Assembly (NCBI RefSeq): GCF_052857255.1
Contig: NC_135505.1
Location: forward strand, 27,780,499-27,844,498
Reading direction: 5' to 3'
Source: Amblyomma americanum
Lineage: Eukaryota > Arthropoda > Arachnida > Ixodida > Ixodidae
DNA length: 64,000 nt
How positions within the stretch are numbered: the first letter of the stretch is position 1; each line of letters begins with the position of its first letter. Below the pieces are notes generated by a model. It was not told the origin of the DNA, did no database searches, and saw only the letters and a list, made by a program, of their open reading frames with translations. Positions 46,125 to 56,649 of this stretch are shown in pieces. The position numbers and the translations under genes are program-made.

Positions 46125-46310
46125 ACATTTTTTTCATATATATCAAGGTTTCACTACGACGATCAATATAAGCGCAGGCCTGCCCTCGGTAGGCTTGCAT
46201 GTGTTTGCTATATAGGTCATTGCTGTCGTCAAAAATGTTCCGCATTGATTTTCTTTGACATTCTTTACTACATGCGAGACATGGACCAATTTTAAAAGAA
46301 TCCTTTTGCT
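46125..46310. repeat. Old duplication flanking the Kunitz exon, right copy
   Basis: Counterpart of 45309-45490 (TTTTTCATATATATCAAGGT, then TTTCACTACGACGATCAATA, then TCGTCAAAAATGTTCCGCAT and TGATTTTCT). The equivalent distance to the right holds no second Kunitz exon. Confidence 0.6.
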
Positions 46311-47460
46311 GCGTACCGGGAGAATCCACCACTAACTTCTCTATTTCAGTAACAGTAACTCATAACTTTACAATATTCAAAATTGATGTCCAAGAAACCT
46401 GGGCTTGACCATAAATTCCTTAGGCAACGGACACTGCAATGTTTCACAGAGGAGCGCGACAGTAAATGTACTCTATCCTCCTGGGACGTGAGTAAACGTA
46501 CGGTTTATCTGCATTGATCAAAATGCATTTCACATATGGAGATATGTGAGCGTAGGGAGAAAATGAACGTAGCGAGAAAATACTATTGCAATAGTAGCTT
46601 CAACAATTCGTCGCATATCGTGGTTCTTCAGGTTCTGTACTACCGGTCTCCATGCGTTCATATCCACGCAGTTACGCCCTATTACGAAGATTTGGGTGAG
46701 TACGTATGGGGCAGTATGCACGCTTAATGAAAATTATAAATAGTCTTATAATGCCAGAAGGTTGGCTGTTGGGCCAGTGGGCATTTCATTTTGAAAATTC
46801 AAAGCACAGAGCTTTTTTCTTCGTGACCCTCACCGCGTAACTGGTGGCTCCATCTTTCGGAAGGAAACAGCACCAATTCCCGGCTCCTGCACTCAGGAGG
46901 AGACTCGGCCCGCTCGGTGGACGCCATGATAACTAAAGGCAGTGCACCATTACGCAGCAAGCCTTCGCTGTGCTTTGTTTGTGCTGACACTCTGTGCTAA
47001 CTCAACCAGGGAATGAGACATTGCCGTGACTCCTGTTGACAAATTTGTTTCGATGAGATGAGCGGTGCGAGACCATTTGGTTGGTTTCCCATAGGAATGT
47101 CGTGAGAGGCTACTCGGAAAAAGCAACCTGGGTCTCACAAGCCGCACCGATGGGTGTCTTTGAAACAGGCACCTGCCAGGTCGTGGTGCATCGCTTAACT
47201 GCTGCACCATTGCACCAGCTGTGGTATGAGGTATCTCCGCTTTCAGTGAACGTAAAGTGGAGAACGAGCAATACTGCAAATATGGGCGTGGTGGCAGAGC
47301 CGAGGCAACAGAGAAGGAGTTCGCGGGCAGGAGTGCTCTCTAATATTACCGCATTGTACTCTCAAGAGCAGGTTAGATAGTATTTGGTGGTGAAAGGAAG
47401 ACCAGCATCTGTATCTGCAAAGTGACACGCAAAGAGGACCCCAGGCCGCTGAATGGATCC
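46311..47460. other. Intergenic, nothing recognised
   Basis: Short frames only, without similarity. Confidence 0.5.
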
Positions 47461-47462
47461 CT

Positions 47463-47680
47463 TAATAATTTTGTGTCATACCCGTAAAGGGACCCTGATA
47501 TGATTTCGACGGGCATACTCTAGTGACGAGATCCTTACAGGTGGTGTTTGTGGGCATTCGAGTCAAAGTTGAAAGCTCTGCGTACACTCTATAATTTAGA
47601 AACGATTTTTTAAAAATCCCTCCTCGCACTACCTCGCAACCGACTACTGCGACACAGATCACCGCGCGTTTTCTTTCACG
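47463..47680. repeat. Possible MITE fragment next to Gypsy C
   Basis: TAAAGGGACCCTGATATGAT near 47486 and TTCACGATGACGTCAGTGGC near 47677 resemble words of a common tick MITE (TTAAAGGGACCCTGA type). No second inverted end was confirmed. Confidence 0.35.
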
Positions 47681-48632
47681 ATGACGTCAGTGGCCAGAAG
47701 CAGCAGCCTTCAAGCTCGCCCCGCCCCCTAAAGGCGAGAGTCACAAAAGCTAAACTGACGTCCTGGTTACGATGGTGCTCGGAGACGTACATATAGAGCA
47801 TGTCCGCCAAGGTGCGGTTAAGGAACTCAGTAAGGCCGCTTATTTGCGGATGGTAGGCGTCGTGAACTTGTGCCGGATGGAGTATGAGCGGTGAAGGTCG
47901 TGGACAACTTAAAAAAAAGCAGGGGCCTCGATCAGTAAGCACTTCCCGAGGTGTGCCATGGAGGAGGACGACATCATAGAGATGAAAGTCGGCGACATCG
48001 GAGGCACAACTGGTCAGAATACTACGCTTTATAGCGTACCGGGTAGTGTAATCGGTCGCAACAGCAATCCACTTGTTCCTGGAAGACGATGTGGGAAAAG
48101 GCCCAAGCAGATCGAGACCAACACGGGAAATGGATCAGTAGGAATGTTGATGGGCTGAAGTGCCACTATGCGGAAGCGGGGGCGTTTTCCGGCACTGACA
48201 CTGATCGCAGGCACCAACGTAACCGCGGAGAGAGCGGCAAAAGCCAGGCCAGAAGAACCACCGGCGCAGGCTGTCGTACGTGCGGGACACGCCGAGGTGC
48301 CCTGCAGTAGGAGCGTCATGAAGCTCGGCAAGTACTGTGGAGCGGAGATGCGTCGAGACGACGAGCAAGAGGTCGGCGCCATCAGGGTGCATATTGCGAC
48401 GGTAAAGAGTATCGTGATGCAGCACGAACAGTCTCAGAGCAAGATCTGGAGGGGCGCTGCGTAGGCGGTCGATAATGGGGCCCAGAGATAGATCACGGCG
48501 CTGCTCGTCGCCGTTCTGGAGAAAGTCCGAGACGGACAAAACACAGTCGTCGGTATCACGGTTGTGCGAATGAGGAGAATCGACAGGATGGCGGGACAAA
48601 CAATCAGGCTCTTGGTGCAGCTGGCCGGACAT
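47680..48632 (-). pseudogene. Gypsy C integrase fragment
   Basis: The H2C2 zinc region is clear: LHDAPTAGHLGVSRTYDSL, RRWFFWPGF, then GACDQCQCRK. The core continues in other frames; near 47830-47860 the minus strand has YHPQISGLTEFLNRTLADML, which retains the Glu lost in Gypsy A. The first two acidic residues fall in a frameshifted stretch (47943-48134). The element ends abruptly after the AFVTLAF segment, so the C-terminal domain is missing. Confidence 0.78.
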
Positions 48633-49736
48633 TTAGACAACAGTAAATGTCTGTTCCCGCAAACGCAAGGCTCAGCAAGCCAGTCCGCTTGTAGGGTATT
48701 TAAGACAGGATAGCCAATACAAGGCATGGTGGTGCATAACTAGGCAGAAAGGCATCCCAAACAAATAAGGGCGGAATTTCGTTAATGCCCAAACAAGTAC
48801 AAGGCACTCGCGCTCGGTAATGGAATAGTTATGTTCAAAACCAGATAGCAGGCGGCTGGTGCAGGCAATGACACGATAGAGGTCATGCTGGCGCGGCGCG
48901 AGGATGGCGCCAATACCAAGACCACTGATGTCGGTGCGAGGTTCCGTAGGCGCAGAAGGGTTGAAATGGTCCCGCACAGGTGGAGCAGTGAAGACTGCAA
49001 CAAGCGCGGTGAAGGCGCGAGCTTGGCTGAAGCGCCAGGAGAAAGGCACATCTTTCTCAGGAGGGTGGTAAGGGGACGGGCCGTATCGGCGAATTTCGAG
49101 ATAAACCGGCGGAATTACGAGCAGAGCGCGAGGAAGCTGCGCACATCTTTTGAGGAACGGGGGGTGGGGAACTCGCGAACGGCACGAACTTTGTCATGGT
49201 CGGGCTTGGCACCAGAAGCATCAACCATGTGGCCGAGGACCTGAATTTGGCGCTGGCTGCATCTGCACTTCTTTGAGTTGAGTTGGAGACCAGCGTGGCG
49301 GAAGACGGCAAGGATCAAGGATAGTAGAAAGACGGTATAGGTGGATTTCTAAAGTGCGGACGAAAACCACAACGTCATCTAGGTAGCACAAGCATGTCGT
49401 CCAGTTGAACCTACGCAGCAGCGAATCCATCATGCGCTCGAAGGTGGCAGGAGCGTTACAGGGGCCGAAAGACATGACTCTATTTGGTACAGGTCATCAC
49501 GGGTGACAAAGACAGTTTTCTCGCCATCCCGTATGTCGACTGCTCTTTGCCAGTACCGTGAACGGATATCATTAGAAGAAAATAGCTGGCACCGTGTAGG
49601 CACTTGAGGACGTCATCAATTCGTGGAAGAGCATATATGTCTTTCTTTGTTATTTGATTAAGATGGCGATAGTCGATACAGAAGCGCGAGCTGCCATCTT
49701 TCATTTTTCACCAACACTGCAAGGAACGCCCAACGA
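48633..49736 (-). pseudogene. Gypsy C reverse transcriptase palm/thumb and RNase H (3' part)
   Basis: From the high end: WAFLAVLVK, then [53 protein letters not shown] and [11 protein letters not shown] (YLDD intact). The thumb has KKCRCSQRQIQVLGHMVD. RNase H has TDISGLGIGAILAPRQHD and [21 protein letters not shown] frame change directly follows the first segment and further ones lie near 49475, 49320 and 49060. In RNase H, TDASG reads TDISG. Confidence 0.82.
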
Positions 49737-49741
49737 CTGCT
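49737..49741. repeat. Target-site duplication, left copy (RTE LINE in Gypsy C)
   Basis: CTGCT, matched at 52858-52862. Removing the LINE and one copy rejoins the Gypsy C motif that precedes WAF. Confidence 0.75.
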
Positions 49742-49889
49742 CATCATCATCATCTGCCTGACTGCACTCACTGCAGAACAGAGGCCTCATCCATGTCTCT
49801 CCAGATAGCCCTGTACTTAGCCAGAAGTTTGCAGGCATTGGGTAATGCCTGCAAACTTCTTAATCTCATCCGCCCACCTAATCTTTTGC

Positions 49890-51604
49890 CGCCCCCTGCT
49901 AACGCTTGCCTTCTCTTGGAATCCATTCCGTTACGCTCAAGGTCCAGCGTTTATCTTGGCTTCGCATTACAAGCCCTGTCAAAGCCCATTTCTTCCGCTT
50001 TATTTCAACTAGGATGGCATTAACCCGACTTTGTTCCCTCATCCACTCTGCCCGCTTCCGCTCTCTCAACGTTACACTTAACATTTTTATTTCCATGGCT
50101 CGCTGCGCCGTCCTTAAGTCAAGTTGAACCCTTTTCTTTGCCCTCCACGTTTCTGCCCCGTAGTTAATTACAGGTACGATACAGCTCTTGTACAGTTTTA
50201 TCTAAAGGGATATCCGTAAACTGCCATTCATGATGTGGGAGAACCTACCATATGCGCTCCATCCCATTTTTATCCTTCTACTCATTCCTCTTGTATTCCG
50301 GATCAGCTGTCGCTGCCTACTCTAAGTAGACGTATTCCTTTACCATTTCCAGCACCTCGCTGCCAATTGTGAACTGCTGTTCTCTTGCTAGACTGTTGAA
50401 CATTCCTTTGGTTTTCTGCATATCCATTTTTAGACCCACCGTTCTGCTCTGCCTGTCTAACTTACTTATGATTTGCAGTTCACTTCCTTAGTGACTCAGC
50501 AGGGCAATGCCATCGGCGAATCTCATATTATTTAGGTATTCTCCATTAACTCATACCCCCAACTGTTCGTAATTAAGGCCTCGAAATGCCTCCTGCAAAC
50601 TGGCGGTCAATAGCATTAGCAAGATCGTGTCTCCTTGCCTGACGCCCTTGCTTATTAGAATTTTATTGCTGACTTTATGCAGGGCAATAGTAGCTGTGCA
50701 GATGCTATCGACATATTCCAGTATTAGGACATAAGGATCTTCTACACCTTGATTACGTAATGCCTGCATGATTTCCGAGGTTTCAACTGAGTCAACCGTT
50801 TTCCCGTAATCAATAAAGGCTATATGCATGGGTTGGTTATATTCTACGCATTTCTGTATCAGCTGATCGATAGTATGAATATGATCTGTTGTAGAATATC
50901 GTCTACAAAAGCCTGCCTGATCATTTGGTTGACTGAAATCTAAGGTTGGCGTTCTTCCAAGCTTCAGGTACGGTCGAGGTCATATGGCATTGGGTATACA
51001 ACGTAGGTAGTTTTTTAAGCACAATCTCCCCTCCGTCCTTCAAGAGACCTGCTGGTACCTGATCATCACCATCTGATTTTCCACTTTGCATTGCTCCTAA
51101 GGCTTTCCTTACTTCCTCTTTCGTTACTATCGGGATAACGCATGGCTGTGCGCTACTGTCTCTCTCATTAACGTTCTGATTACATTGGCTACAGTATAGA
51201 TCTAAGTAGAACTCTTCGGCTGCTTTAAGTATTGCTAATGACATATTGACCATATGACCATATTTCTAATGACATTGCCTTCATTTTCTCGTAACGCATA
51301 CATCTGGCTTTTACCTATGCCTATATAGTTTTCTCTTCTCCGCTTTTAGGCTACCTCCATTCTTTAGAGCATGCTCGATTGTCTCCTTATTGAACTTCCT
51401 TATGTCGGCTATCTTTCGCTTATTTATGAACTTCGATAGCTCTGCTAGTTCTATTCTTTTTGTCGGGTTAGACGCCCTCATGGTATGGCGCTTCTTAATC
51501 AGATCTTTCGTCTTCCTGGATAGCTTGCCGGTATCCTGTAGAACCTTCCTACCGCCTACTTTTACTGCGCACTCCGTAATGATAGCTGTCAGATTATATC
51601 TCAT
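49890..51604 (-). pseudogene. RTE LINE reverse transcriptase
   Basis: The linker is lysine/arginine-rich. RT motifs are GAMQSGKSDGDDQVPAGLL, STVPEAWKNA, AFIDYGKTVDSV, ISKGVRQGDTILLMLL and, at about 50500-50520, RFADGIALLS. The catalytic box reads FADG where the family has FADD (the second Asp is Gly, plus-strand bases 50509-50511). The C-terminus has LRERKRAEWMREQ and QDKRWTLSVTEW. Frame changes or stops lie near 51253, 50921, 50551 and 50200. It is inactive. Confidence 0.8.
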
Positions 51605-51630
51605 TGTCTGAACATTAAGATCTGTGTTAC

Positions 51631-52530
51631 TCAGTTAAAGCTGAATATTTGTTCTGCAGCGATATCCAGATTCCTGAAATCCTCTATTTTCCCTCTCACC
51701 GCTAACTTGTTAATAGACTTCCTCTTCACTACCTTCTTCCGTTCCATTTTCCTGTCTAAGCTAATTCGAGTCCTTATCATTATGTGGTCCTGGCAACGCA
51801 ATTTTCCGACGACGTCCACATCCTGAACGACGCCAGGTTGAGCGCATAGTATGAAGTCAATTTCATTTTTAGTCTCTGCCTTTGTGCTCTTCCTGGTACA
51901 CTTCCTGGTCTCTCGTTTGCGGAAACTGGTATTCATGATCCGTAAATTATTTATATCTGCGAACTCTACTGATAACTCTCCCCTGATATTCGTAGAACCT
52001 ATCCTATAGTCGCCTATCGCCAGGTTTCCAGCCTGCTTCTTGCCCACCTTCGCATTGAAGTCGCCCATCAGTACAGTTTACTGCGATTTTACTTTCTTCA
52101 TTTCCGATTCCACGTCTTCATAGAAGCTTTCAACGATCTGGTCATCATGGCTGGATGTAGGCGCGTAGGCCTTCACCACCTTCAGCTTGTACCTCCTATT
52201 GAACCTAATTACGATAGCTGCCACCCTCTCGTTAATACTATAAAGCTCCTCTATGTTGCCAGCTATATCTTGATTAATGAGAAATCCTACACCTAGTTCT
52301 CGTCTGTCCCTTAATTCGCGATAGTACAGTATGTGCCCGTCCTTTAGTACTGTTTGCGCCTAACCTGTCCATTTAACTTCACTAAGCCCTATGACATCCC
52401 ATTTAATGCCCGCTAGTTCTTCACACAGCACTGCTAGGATAGCCTCACTAGATAATGTTCTAGCGTTGAACGTTGCCAGCTTCATATTCCAATGGCGGCC
52501 TGTTCCGGAGCCAGAGAGTCTTAGCCCCGA
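51631..52530 (-). pseudogene. RTE LINE endonuclease domain
   Basis: Starts around KLATFNARTLSS (N-A motif), then WDVIGLSEVKWTG (catalytic Glu), RYKLKVVKAYAPTSS, LMGDFNAKVGKKQAGN (G-D-F-N-A), NEIDFILC and CQDHIMIRTRI (S/Q-D-H motif). The frame is open throughout except for TAG at 52360-52362 and TAA at 52078-52080. All catalytic positions I can place are kept, so two nonsense changes are the only visible lesions. Confidence 0.85.
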
Positions 52531-52774
52531 CCGCTGCGTCGCAGGTCTGACCACCGCCATGGTCAGTTGCTCCGCAGCCGCTTGGAACCGTGGGCCGGGG
52601 GTTAATTCGTTTTTTCCTAGAAGTTTGTGGCCAAGCACTACACCAGCGTGGCCAGATCCTGTTCTGGTGAGGGTCTGCGTTGTCGGTTCTGGTCACCGAG
52701 ATCAGGCCGCGCCCCAGGCCTGGTTATGCAATTCCATCCACAAGCGGAGCTTTTTTTCAAACCCGCTGGAGAAA

Positions 52775-52857
52775 TGCGTGGCACCGGGATTAGAGCCCCA
52801 GTCCTCTTTCACGCGAGGCGGACGCTCTACCTCTGCGCCATCGCTTATGACCCAGGC
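52775..52857 (-). promoter_or_regulatory. tRNA-like (Pol III promoter-like) head of the RTE LINE
   Basis: The minus strand reads GCGATGGCGCAGAGGTAGAG then CGTCCGCC (A-box-like), followed after about 25 nt by GGCTCTAATCCCGG (B-box-like, one change from GGTTCGAATCC-type). It sits at the 5' end of the LINE, inside the target-site duplication. Confidence 0.6.
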
Positions 52858-52862
52858 CTGCT
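52858..52862. repeat. Target-site duplication, right copy (RTE LINE in Gypsy C)
   Basis: CTGCT, matching 49737-49741. Confidence 0.75.
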
Positions 52863-53290
52863 AGAAGGCTCGATAATGCTGTTCGCCAGCATCTTGTCCA
52901 CTTCTGTCTCGATGACAAGGCACTGAAGCAGCGAGACACGATAGGGCTATCTGTGTATGGGGCTGGCATCGCCCGTATTTATGCGATGGGTCACGTCAGT
53001 AGTTAAGCTGAGATGATGATTCCCGAAATTGAAGGCGTCGCTATACGAAACTACAAGGGTGTAGAGGGCGCTGGCGTGGTCAGGTGGCAAATCCGCCGCA
53101 ATCATTACCGAGTAAGGTCCGGACGCGAAGTGGCCTAGCGGGGGTCATGGAGACCGAACGGAGGCTCAGCTGTGAGAGCAGAAACTGCATTCGGCCAAAG
53201 GAAATAGTTCAGCGAGTGCGATTCCGCAGAGAAAAACTTGAGGGGAGAGGCTGAAGTTTAGAAACCGAAGGTAGGTGCGGTTACCGGTGA
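52863..53290 (-). pseudogene. Gypsy C reverse transcriptase, N-terminal part
   Basis: Next to the LINE the minus strand encodes VIETEVDKMLANSIIEPSS, the RT start before the SSSPW motif. Higher up is the pol linker. It continues across the LINE at 49736. Confidence 0.7.
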
Positions 53291-53860
53291 CGGTCAGGAC
53301 GGTGTGTGTAAGGGTGACGTTACGCTGAAGGACAACGTCCTTGAGTGGGTAAGAGAGGTAGGCACCATCAGGAAGGGGGGGAACCGGGGATATTGGAACG
53401 TAGACTGCAGCGTCGCGTGCAGGCGATTAAATTCAGCGCCACGCAAGAGGGGCGGCTTTGCATCGGCGCTTTCAGAGCAGAGCGGCAGGTCCAAACGAAG
53501 AAGTCCATTGGAGCAATCAATTAGCGCCCCGTGGTTTTTTTTTAAAGCCGATGCCGAGGATCACATCGTAGGGGCAGTGGTCCAGCACAGGAACAGGACG
53601 GCTGTGGTATGACTGGCAATGCAAACACGCGCAGTGCACATTCTAATGACGGCAGCAGCACCGCCGTCGGCGACACGAACGGCTCAGGAAACGGCGTGTG
53701 TCACAATATTCTTCAAACGACGGCGAAAGGAGGAGCTCAAGACATATCTGAGCGCCAGTGTCAAAGAGAGCCTTAACTGGTGCACCGTCCACGCAGATAT
53801 CGAGATGGTTGCGGCGAGGAGCGGGGGTCAGGAGGGGATTTTCGGGCCGGGTCGTCAATG
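53291..53860 (-). pseudogene. Gypsy C aspartic protease
   Basis: NHLDICVDGAPVKALFDTGA holds the DTG active-site triplet (near 53755-53765). Downstream, YDVILGIGF carries the ILG motif of the flap-side domain, in a different frame owing to a 9-T run near 53533. LDLPLCSESADAKPP follows as the linker to RT. The protease has at least two frame changes. Confidence 0.75.
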
Positions 53861-53865
53861 CAGCG

Positions 53866-55110
53866 TCACCTCTGGGAGCTGCATTGGTTAATTTTCTGAA
53901 TGACAGCCAGGTAAGGGCGGAGTGGACGGGCTTTGAAGTTGCGGCGAACGGGAGTGGCGAACCTGAGGTGAAGGCCAGCGGCTGGACCTGTGCGGTGTCG
54001 GAGTGTCGTTGGCGTGTGAGAACTCGGGACGGGAAGACATCTGGCGCGGTCCGTAGTCGGCACGACGATCGTAATCAGCGCTAGGTTGAGGTGGCGAAAA
54101 CCAATGCGACAGTGGCAGGAAACGTGGCCGACACGCGAGCAGGTGAAGCAGATAGGCCGGTCGTCCGAGGTGCGCCAGTCCGCAGGATTCCGGTCGCGGT
54201 AATGCGGCGGGATGGCCGGAGTCGGTGGAGTAGCAGCAACCAATGGAGCTGTGGTTGGTGAAGTTGGCGACGCAGAGGACAGGCTAGAATTGAGGCACAG
54301 GTTCGCGAACTCCTGGCGAAGGACGGTCTGGATCTGGGCAATCATAGTGTCGGCCGGCTGAGGGGCGAAGGCGACGTGAATCATAGCCTCCAGTTCTCTC
54401 TGTACAATTTGGGTTAAGAAGGCATGATGGGACGGCTGTTGCAGTTTTGACAGGTATTCACAGGAGGATGTCACGTCCGTATTCGGGTGGTTGTAGAAAT
54501 GGTGAACAAGACGGCATTGTTGGCTTGCTCAAAGTGCCGGCATATTAGGAGGACGGAGTCGACCGCTGCGCAGTGTTTGCAGAGAAGCAAGTTAAAAGCG
54601 TCGTCGGCAATCCCCTTGAGGATGTGGCCCACCTTGTCGGTCTCTGACATGGCGCTCTCTACATTACGCCAAAGAGCGAAGACGTCCTGGATGTACGAGG
54701 GGTAAGACTCGGTGGACGACTGAGCTCGACAAGCAAGGTCTTTTTTAGCACCGACTTTGCCACCAGTTGGCTTGCCAAATAAGTCCCGAAGCTTATGCTT
54801 ACAGTTGTCCCAAGAGGTAAGAAGTTCCTTATGCGTCTCGAACCAGACGCGCGCCGTGCCCGCCAAGTAGATCATGTTAACAAGCATGAGGGTCGCGTCC
54901 CAGCGGTTGTGCTTACTCACACGCTCCTACACGGCTAGCCAATCTTCAACATCGACGTCATCAGTGCCGCAAAAAATGCCCGGGTCACGACGCTGCGCTA
55001 CTACAACGGTCGGAACTGGGGGTGCCGCTGCGAACGGAGCTGTGTCGGACGGCTTAGAGATGGACCCAATTTGTCGATCGCTGCGCAGGTCCGTGGCGTC
55101 GTGTAGCACC
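53866..55110 (-). pseudogene. Gypsy C gag with zinc knuckle
   Basis: N-terminal part: VVVAQRRDPGIFCGTDDVDV, then EDWLAV and TAG (54927-54929). The same frame then continues through KHNRWDATLMLVNMIYLAGT, ARVWFETHKELLTSW, LRDLFGKPTGGKVGAKKDLA and SYPSYIQDVFALWRNVESAM. A frame change near 54471 leads to the C-terminal part with the knuckle CFTCSRVGHVSCHC (C-x2-C-x4-H-x4-C, all ligands present), overlapping basic sequence. Overall it is a typical Ty3/Gypsy gag. Confidence 0.85.
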
Positions 55111-55286
55111 CTCCATGTCCACCAAATATTGCAGGGGTTAGCTCAGCAGCAGGCGCGACAGGCCGCAGACAGAAGGCGCACCACAAAACAAGTCACCCAA
55201 GCACTCTTTGCAGCGCACTTGTCCTCGTCAGCTACCCAGCGACAGAACAACGTCCTAATCGCCTCGCGACTGTGCACCGTTACAAT

Positions 55287-55786
55287 GTTATGTAAAAGGT
55301 CCTTGATGCGCTCGTTAATAAAATATAATACAGCACGTCCAGTGCATAAACACAGTGTAAAAATTGGTGCTACAAAATAAGAACTAGGTAACCCTATTTA
55401 TACAATATTATCTAATGGGTTCATGGTGTGCTGGTTAATAGAATGTAATACAATGCATACATTGCAGCAATACAGTGGAAAAATTTGTAGTACAATAAAA
55501 TAGATGCTCTTATTTATATTATATTATATTATATTATATAATGGGTTCTTAATATGCTGATTATTAGAATATAATACAGCACCTAAAGTGCAGCAAAACT
55601 GTGGAAAAATTGGCAATACAAAAAAAAAGATACAGATGCTCCTCTCTATACGATGTTATCTAATGGGTTCTTGATATGCTGGTTAATAAAATATAATACA
55701 GCATATACAGTGCAGCAAAACAGTGGAAAAATTAGTGGTGGAAAAAAAAGAAATAGATGCTCCCATTTATACAATCTTATCTAATG
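55287..55786 (-). repeat. Minisatellite, four units of about 122 bp, at a LINE 3' end
   Basis: Units begin at about 55293, 55413, 55539 and 55661, and a fifth start at 55782 leads into the LINE coding end. Each has TAATGGGTTCTTGATATGCT, then GGTTAATAAAATATAATACA, then GCAGCAAAACAGTGGAAAAA, then AGATGCTCCCATTTATACAA. The spacings are 120, 126, 122 and 121 bp. The third unit start is preceded by an expanded TATAT stretch. Confidence 0.88.
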
Positions 55787-55949
55787 TGGTCTTCAACCTT
55801 TGGTTGTCAGCAATTGTAGCGGCTGATGCGAGAAGGTGATTCCACTTAACAGCTGTACGCGGAAGAAATGACTGAATCATGGCATTAGTTTTGCATAATG
55901 GGATTCCAAACTTGTTCTGATCTAGCCTTGCTGCAATGTATTGAAGCAC
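55767..55949 (-). mobile_element. LINE ORF2 C-terminus (CR1-like)
   Basis: The minus-strand frame encodes LQYIAARLDQNKFGIPLCKT, then IQSFLPRTAVKWNHL, and ends DKIV-stop at 55767. The 'FLPRT..WNHLP' wording is the C-terminal signature of tick CR1/jockey-like reverse transcriptases (compare FFPKTIHEWNGLP at 63900). It is 5'-truncated near 55950. The minisatellite lies in its 3' UTR position. Confidence 0.75.
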
Positions 55950-56343
55950 AGATTTCTAGACGAGTGTGGGGCACAATCCAGTCACTTTGTGTTTAAATAT
56001 AATTTGTTCATTGTGGCAGAAGCTTTACGATTTTCTAGTGAATGTGCACATGTTTTACAGGATTAGACTATGTCGTCGATGATTTAAGTATATGAGCGTT
56101 TAGACTGAGAAAAACCTTTTCCTGTGCCTGAAAGCAGAGGTCTTCAAGGCGGGGTCATCTTAGACAGTCTGCAAGACTCTTCAATAACATTGAGAATCTG
56201 TTTAATCCTGTAGGTAAAAAAAATTGAGACTCGATTTCTGTGTCGACAGTGGATATAAGCATGAAATGAATTGCAGTAAAGGCGTAGAGCGCCCATGGCG
56301 TCATATGGATTTGGGTACCTGTACTCGAGCTGTAGGAGCTACC

Positions 56344-56641
56344 AAATTTGAAAATTGATTGTTGAGGAAAGGAAATGGAGCAGTAATTGTCTCGCATATC
56401 TCGGTGGGCACCCAAATCGCGCAGTAAGGGAAGAGAAACAGGTGAGAGTAAAAGAAGAAAGGAAGAAAGAGGTGCCGTAGTGGAGGGCTCCGGAATAATT
56501 GGACCTCCTGGGAATGTTTACCGTGCACTGGCATCGAACAGCACACGGCCGTTTTGTTGCGAAACGCAGCCGCCGCCGTCGGGTTCGAACCGAGGAACTC
56601 ACGCTCAGCAGTCAAGCGCATTAGCCACTGAGCCGCAGCGG
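56344..56641 (-). mobile_element. Tick SINE (Ruka-like), near full length with tRNA-like head
   Basis: The minus strand starts GCTGCGGCTCAGTGGCTAAT (A-box region, plus-strand 56617-56640). About 30 nt on, the B box is CGGTTCGAACCC (plus-strand 56581-56592). The body shares the GTGCCGTAGTGGAGGGCTCC, TTCTTTCCTTCTTTC-type and GAAATGGAGCAGTA blocks with the copy at 39348-39607. The low end is AAAATTGATTGTTGAGG rather than a long trinucleotide tail. This is a Pol III-type SINE derived from a tRNA. Confidence 0.82.
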
Positions 56642-56649
56642 CAGTCACT

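Larger units (their letters stand above)
49742..52857 (-). mobile_element. RTE-type LINE with tRNA-like 5' head and TGA-repeat tail
   Basis: A minus-strand element of 3.1 kb. The 5' (high) end has a tRNA-like segment, followed by one ORF with APE endonuclease and RT and no RNase H, a short C-terminus and a 3' end of (TGA)n (plus-strand TCATCATCATCATC at 49741-49754). The microsatellite-type tail, compact ORF and sequence resemblance fit the RTE group. A 5-bp CTGCT duplication brackets both the head and the tail, so they moved as one unit. Confidence 0.85.
47680..55110 (-). mobile_element. Gypsy C (gag to integrase), interrupted by an RTE LINE
   Basis: A minus-strand Ty3/Gypsy element. From the high end: gag with an intact CCHC knuckle, aspartic protease, RT (split), RNase H and integrase, ending inside the integrase core at about 47680. 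The RTE LINE occupies 49742-52857, flanked by CTGCT at 49737-49741 and 52858-52862. The gag/pol similarity is to the same broad group as Gypsy A. The sequence around 55110-55265 may be LTR but no second copy is available to prove it. Confidence 0.85.

Noticed and set aside
46530..46727. Second Kunitz exon expected from the flanking duplication
   Set aside because: Frames there have no cysteine pattern; the equivalent position holds no Kunitz-like sequence.
55287..55786. CRISPR array
   Set aside because: The regular 122-bp units are whole-unit tandem repeats without unique spacers, in a eukaryotic context.
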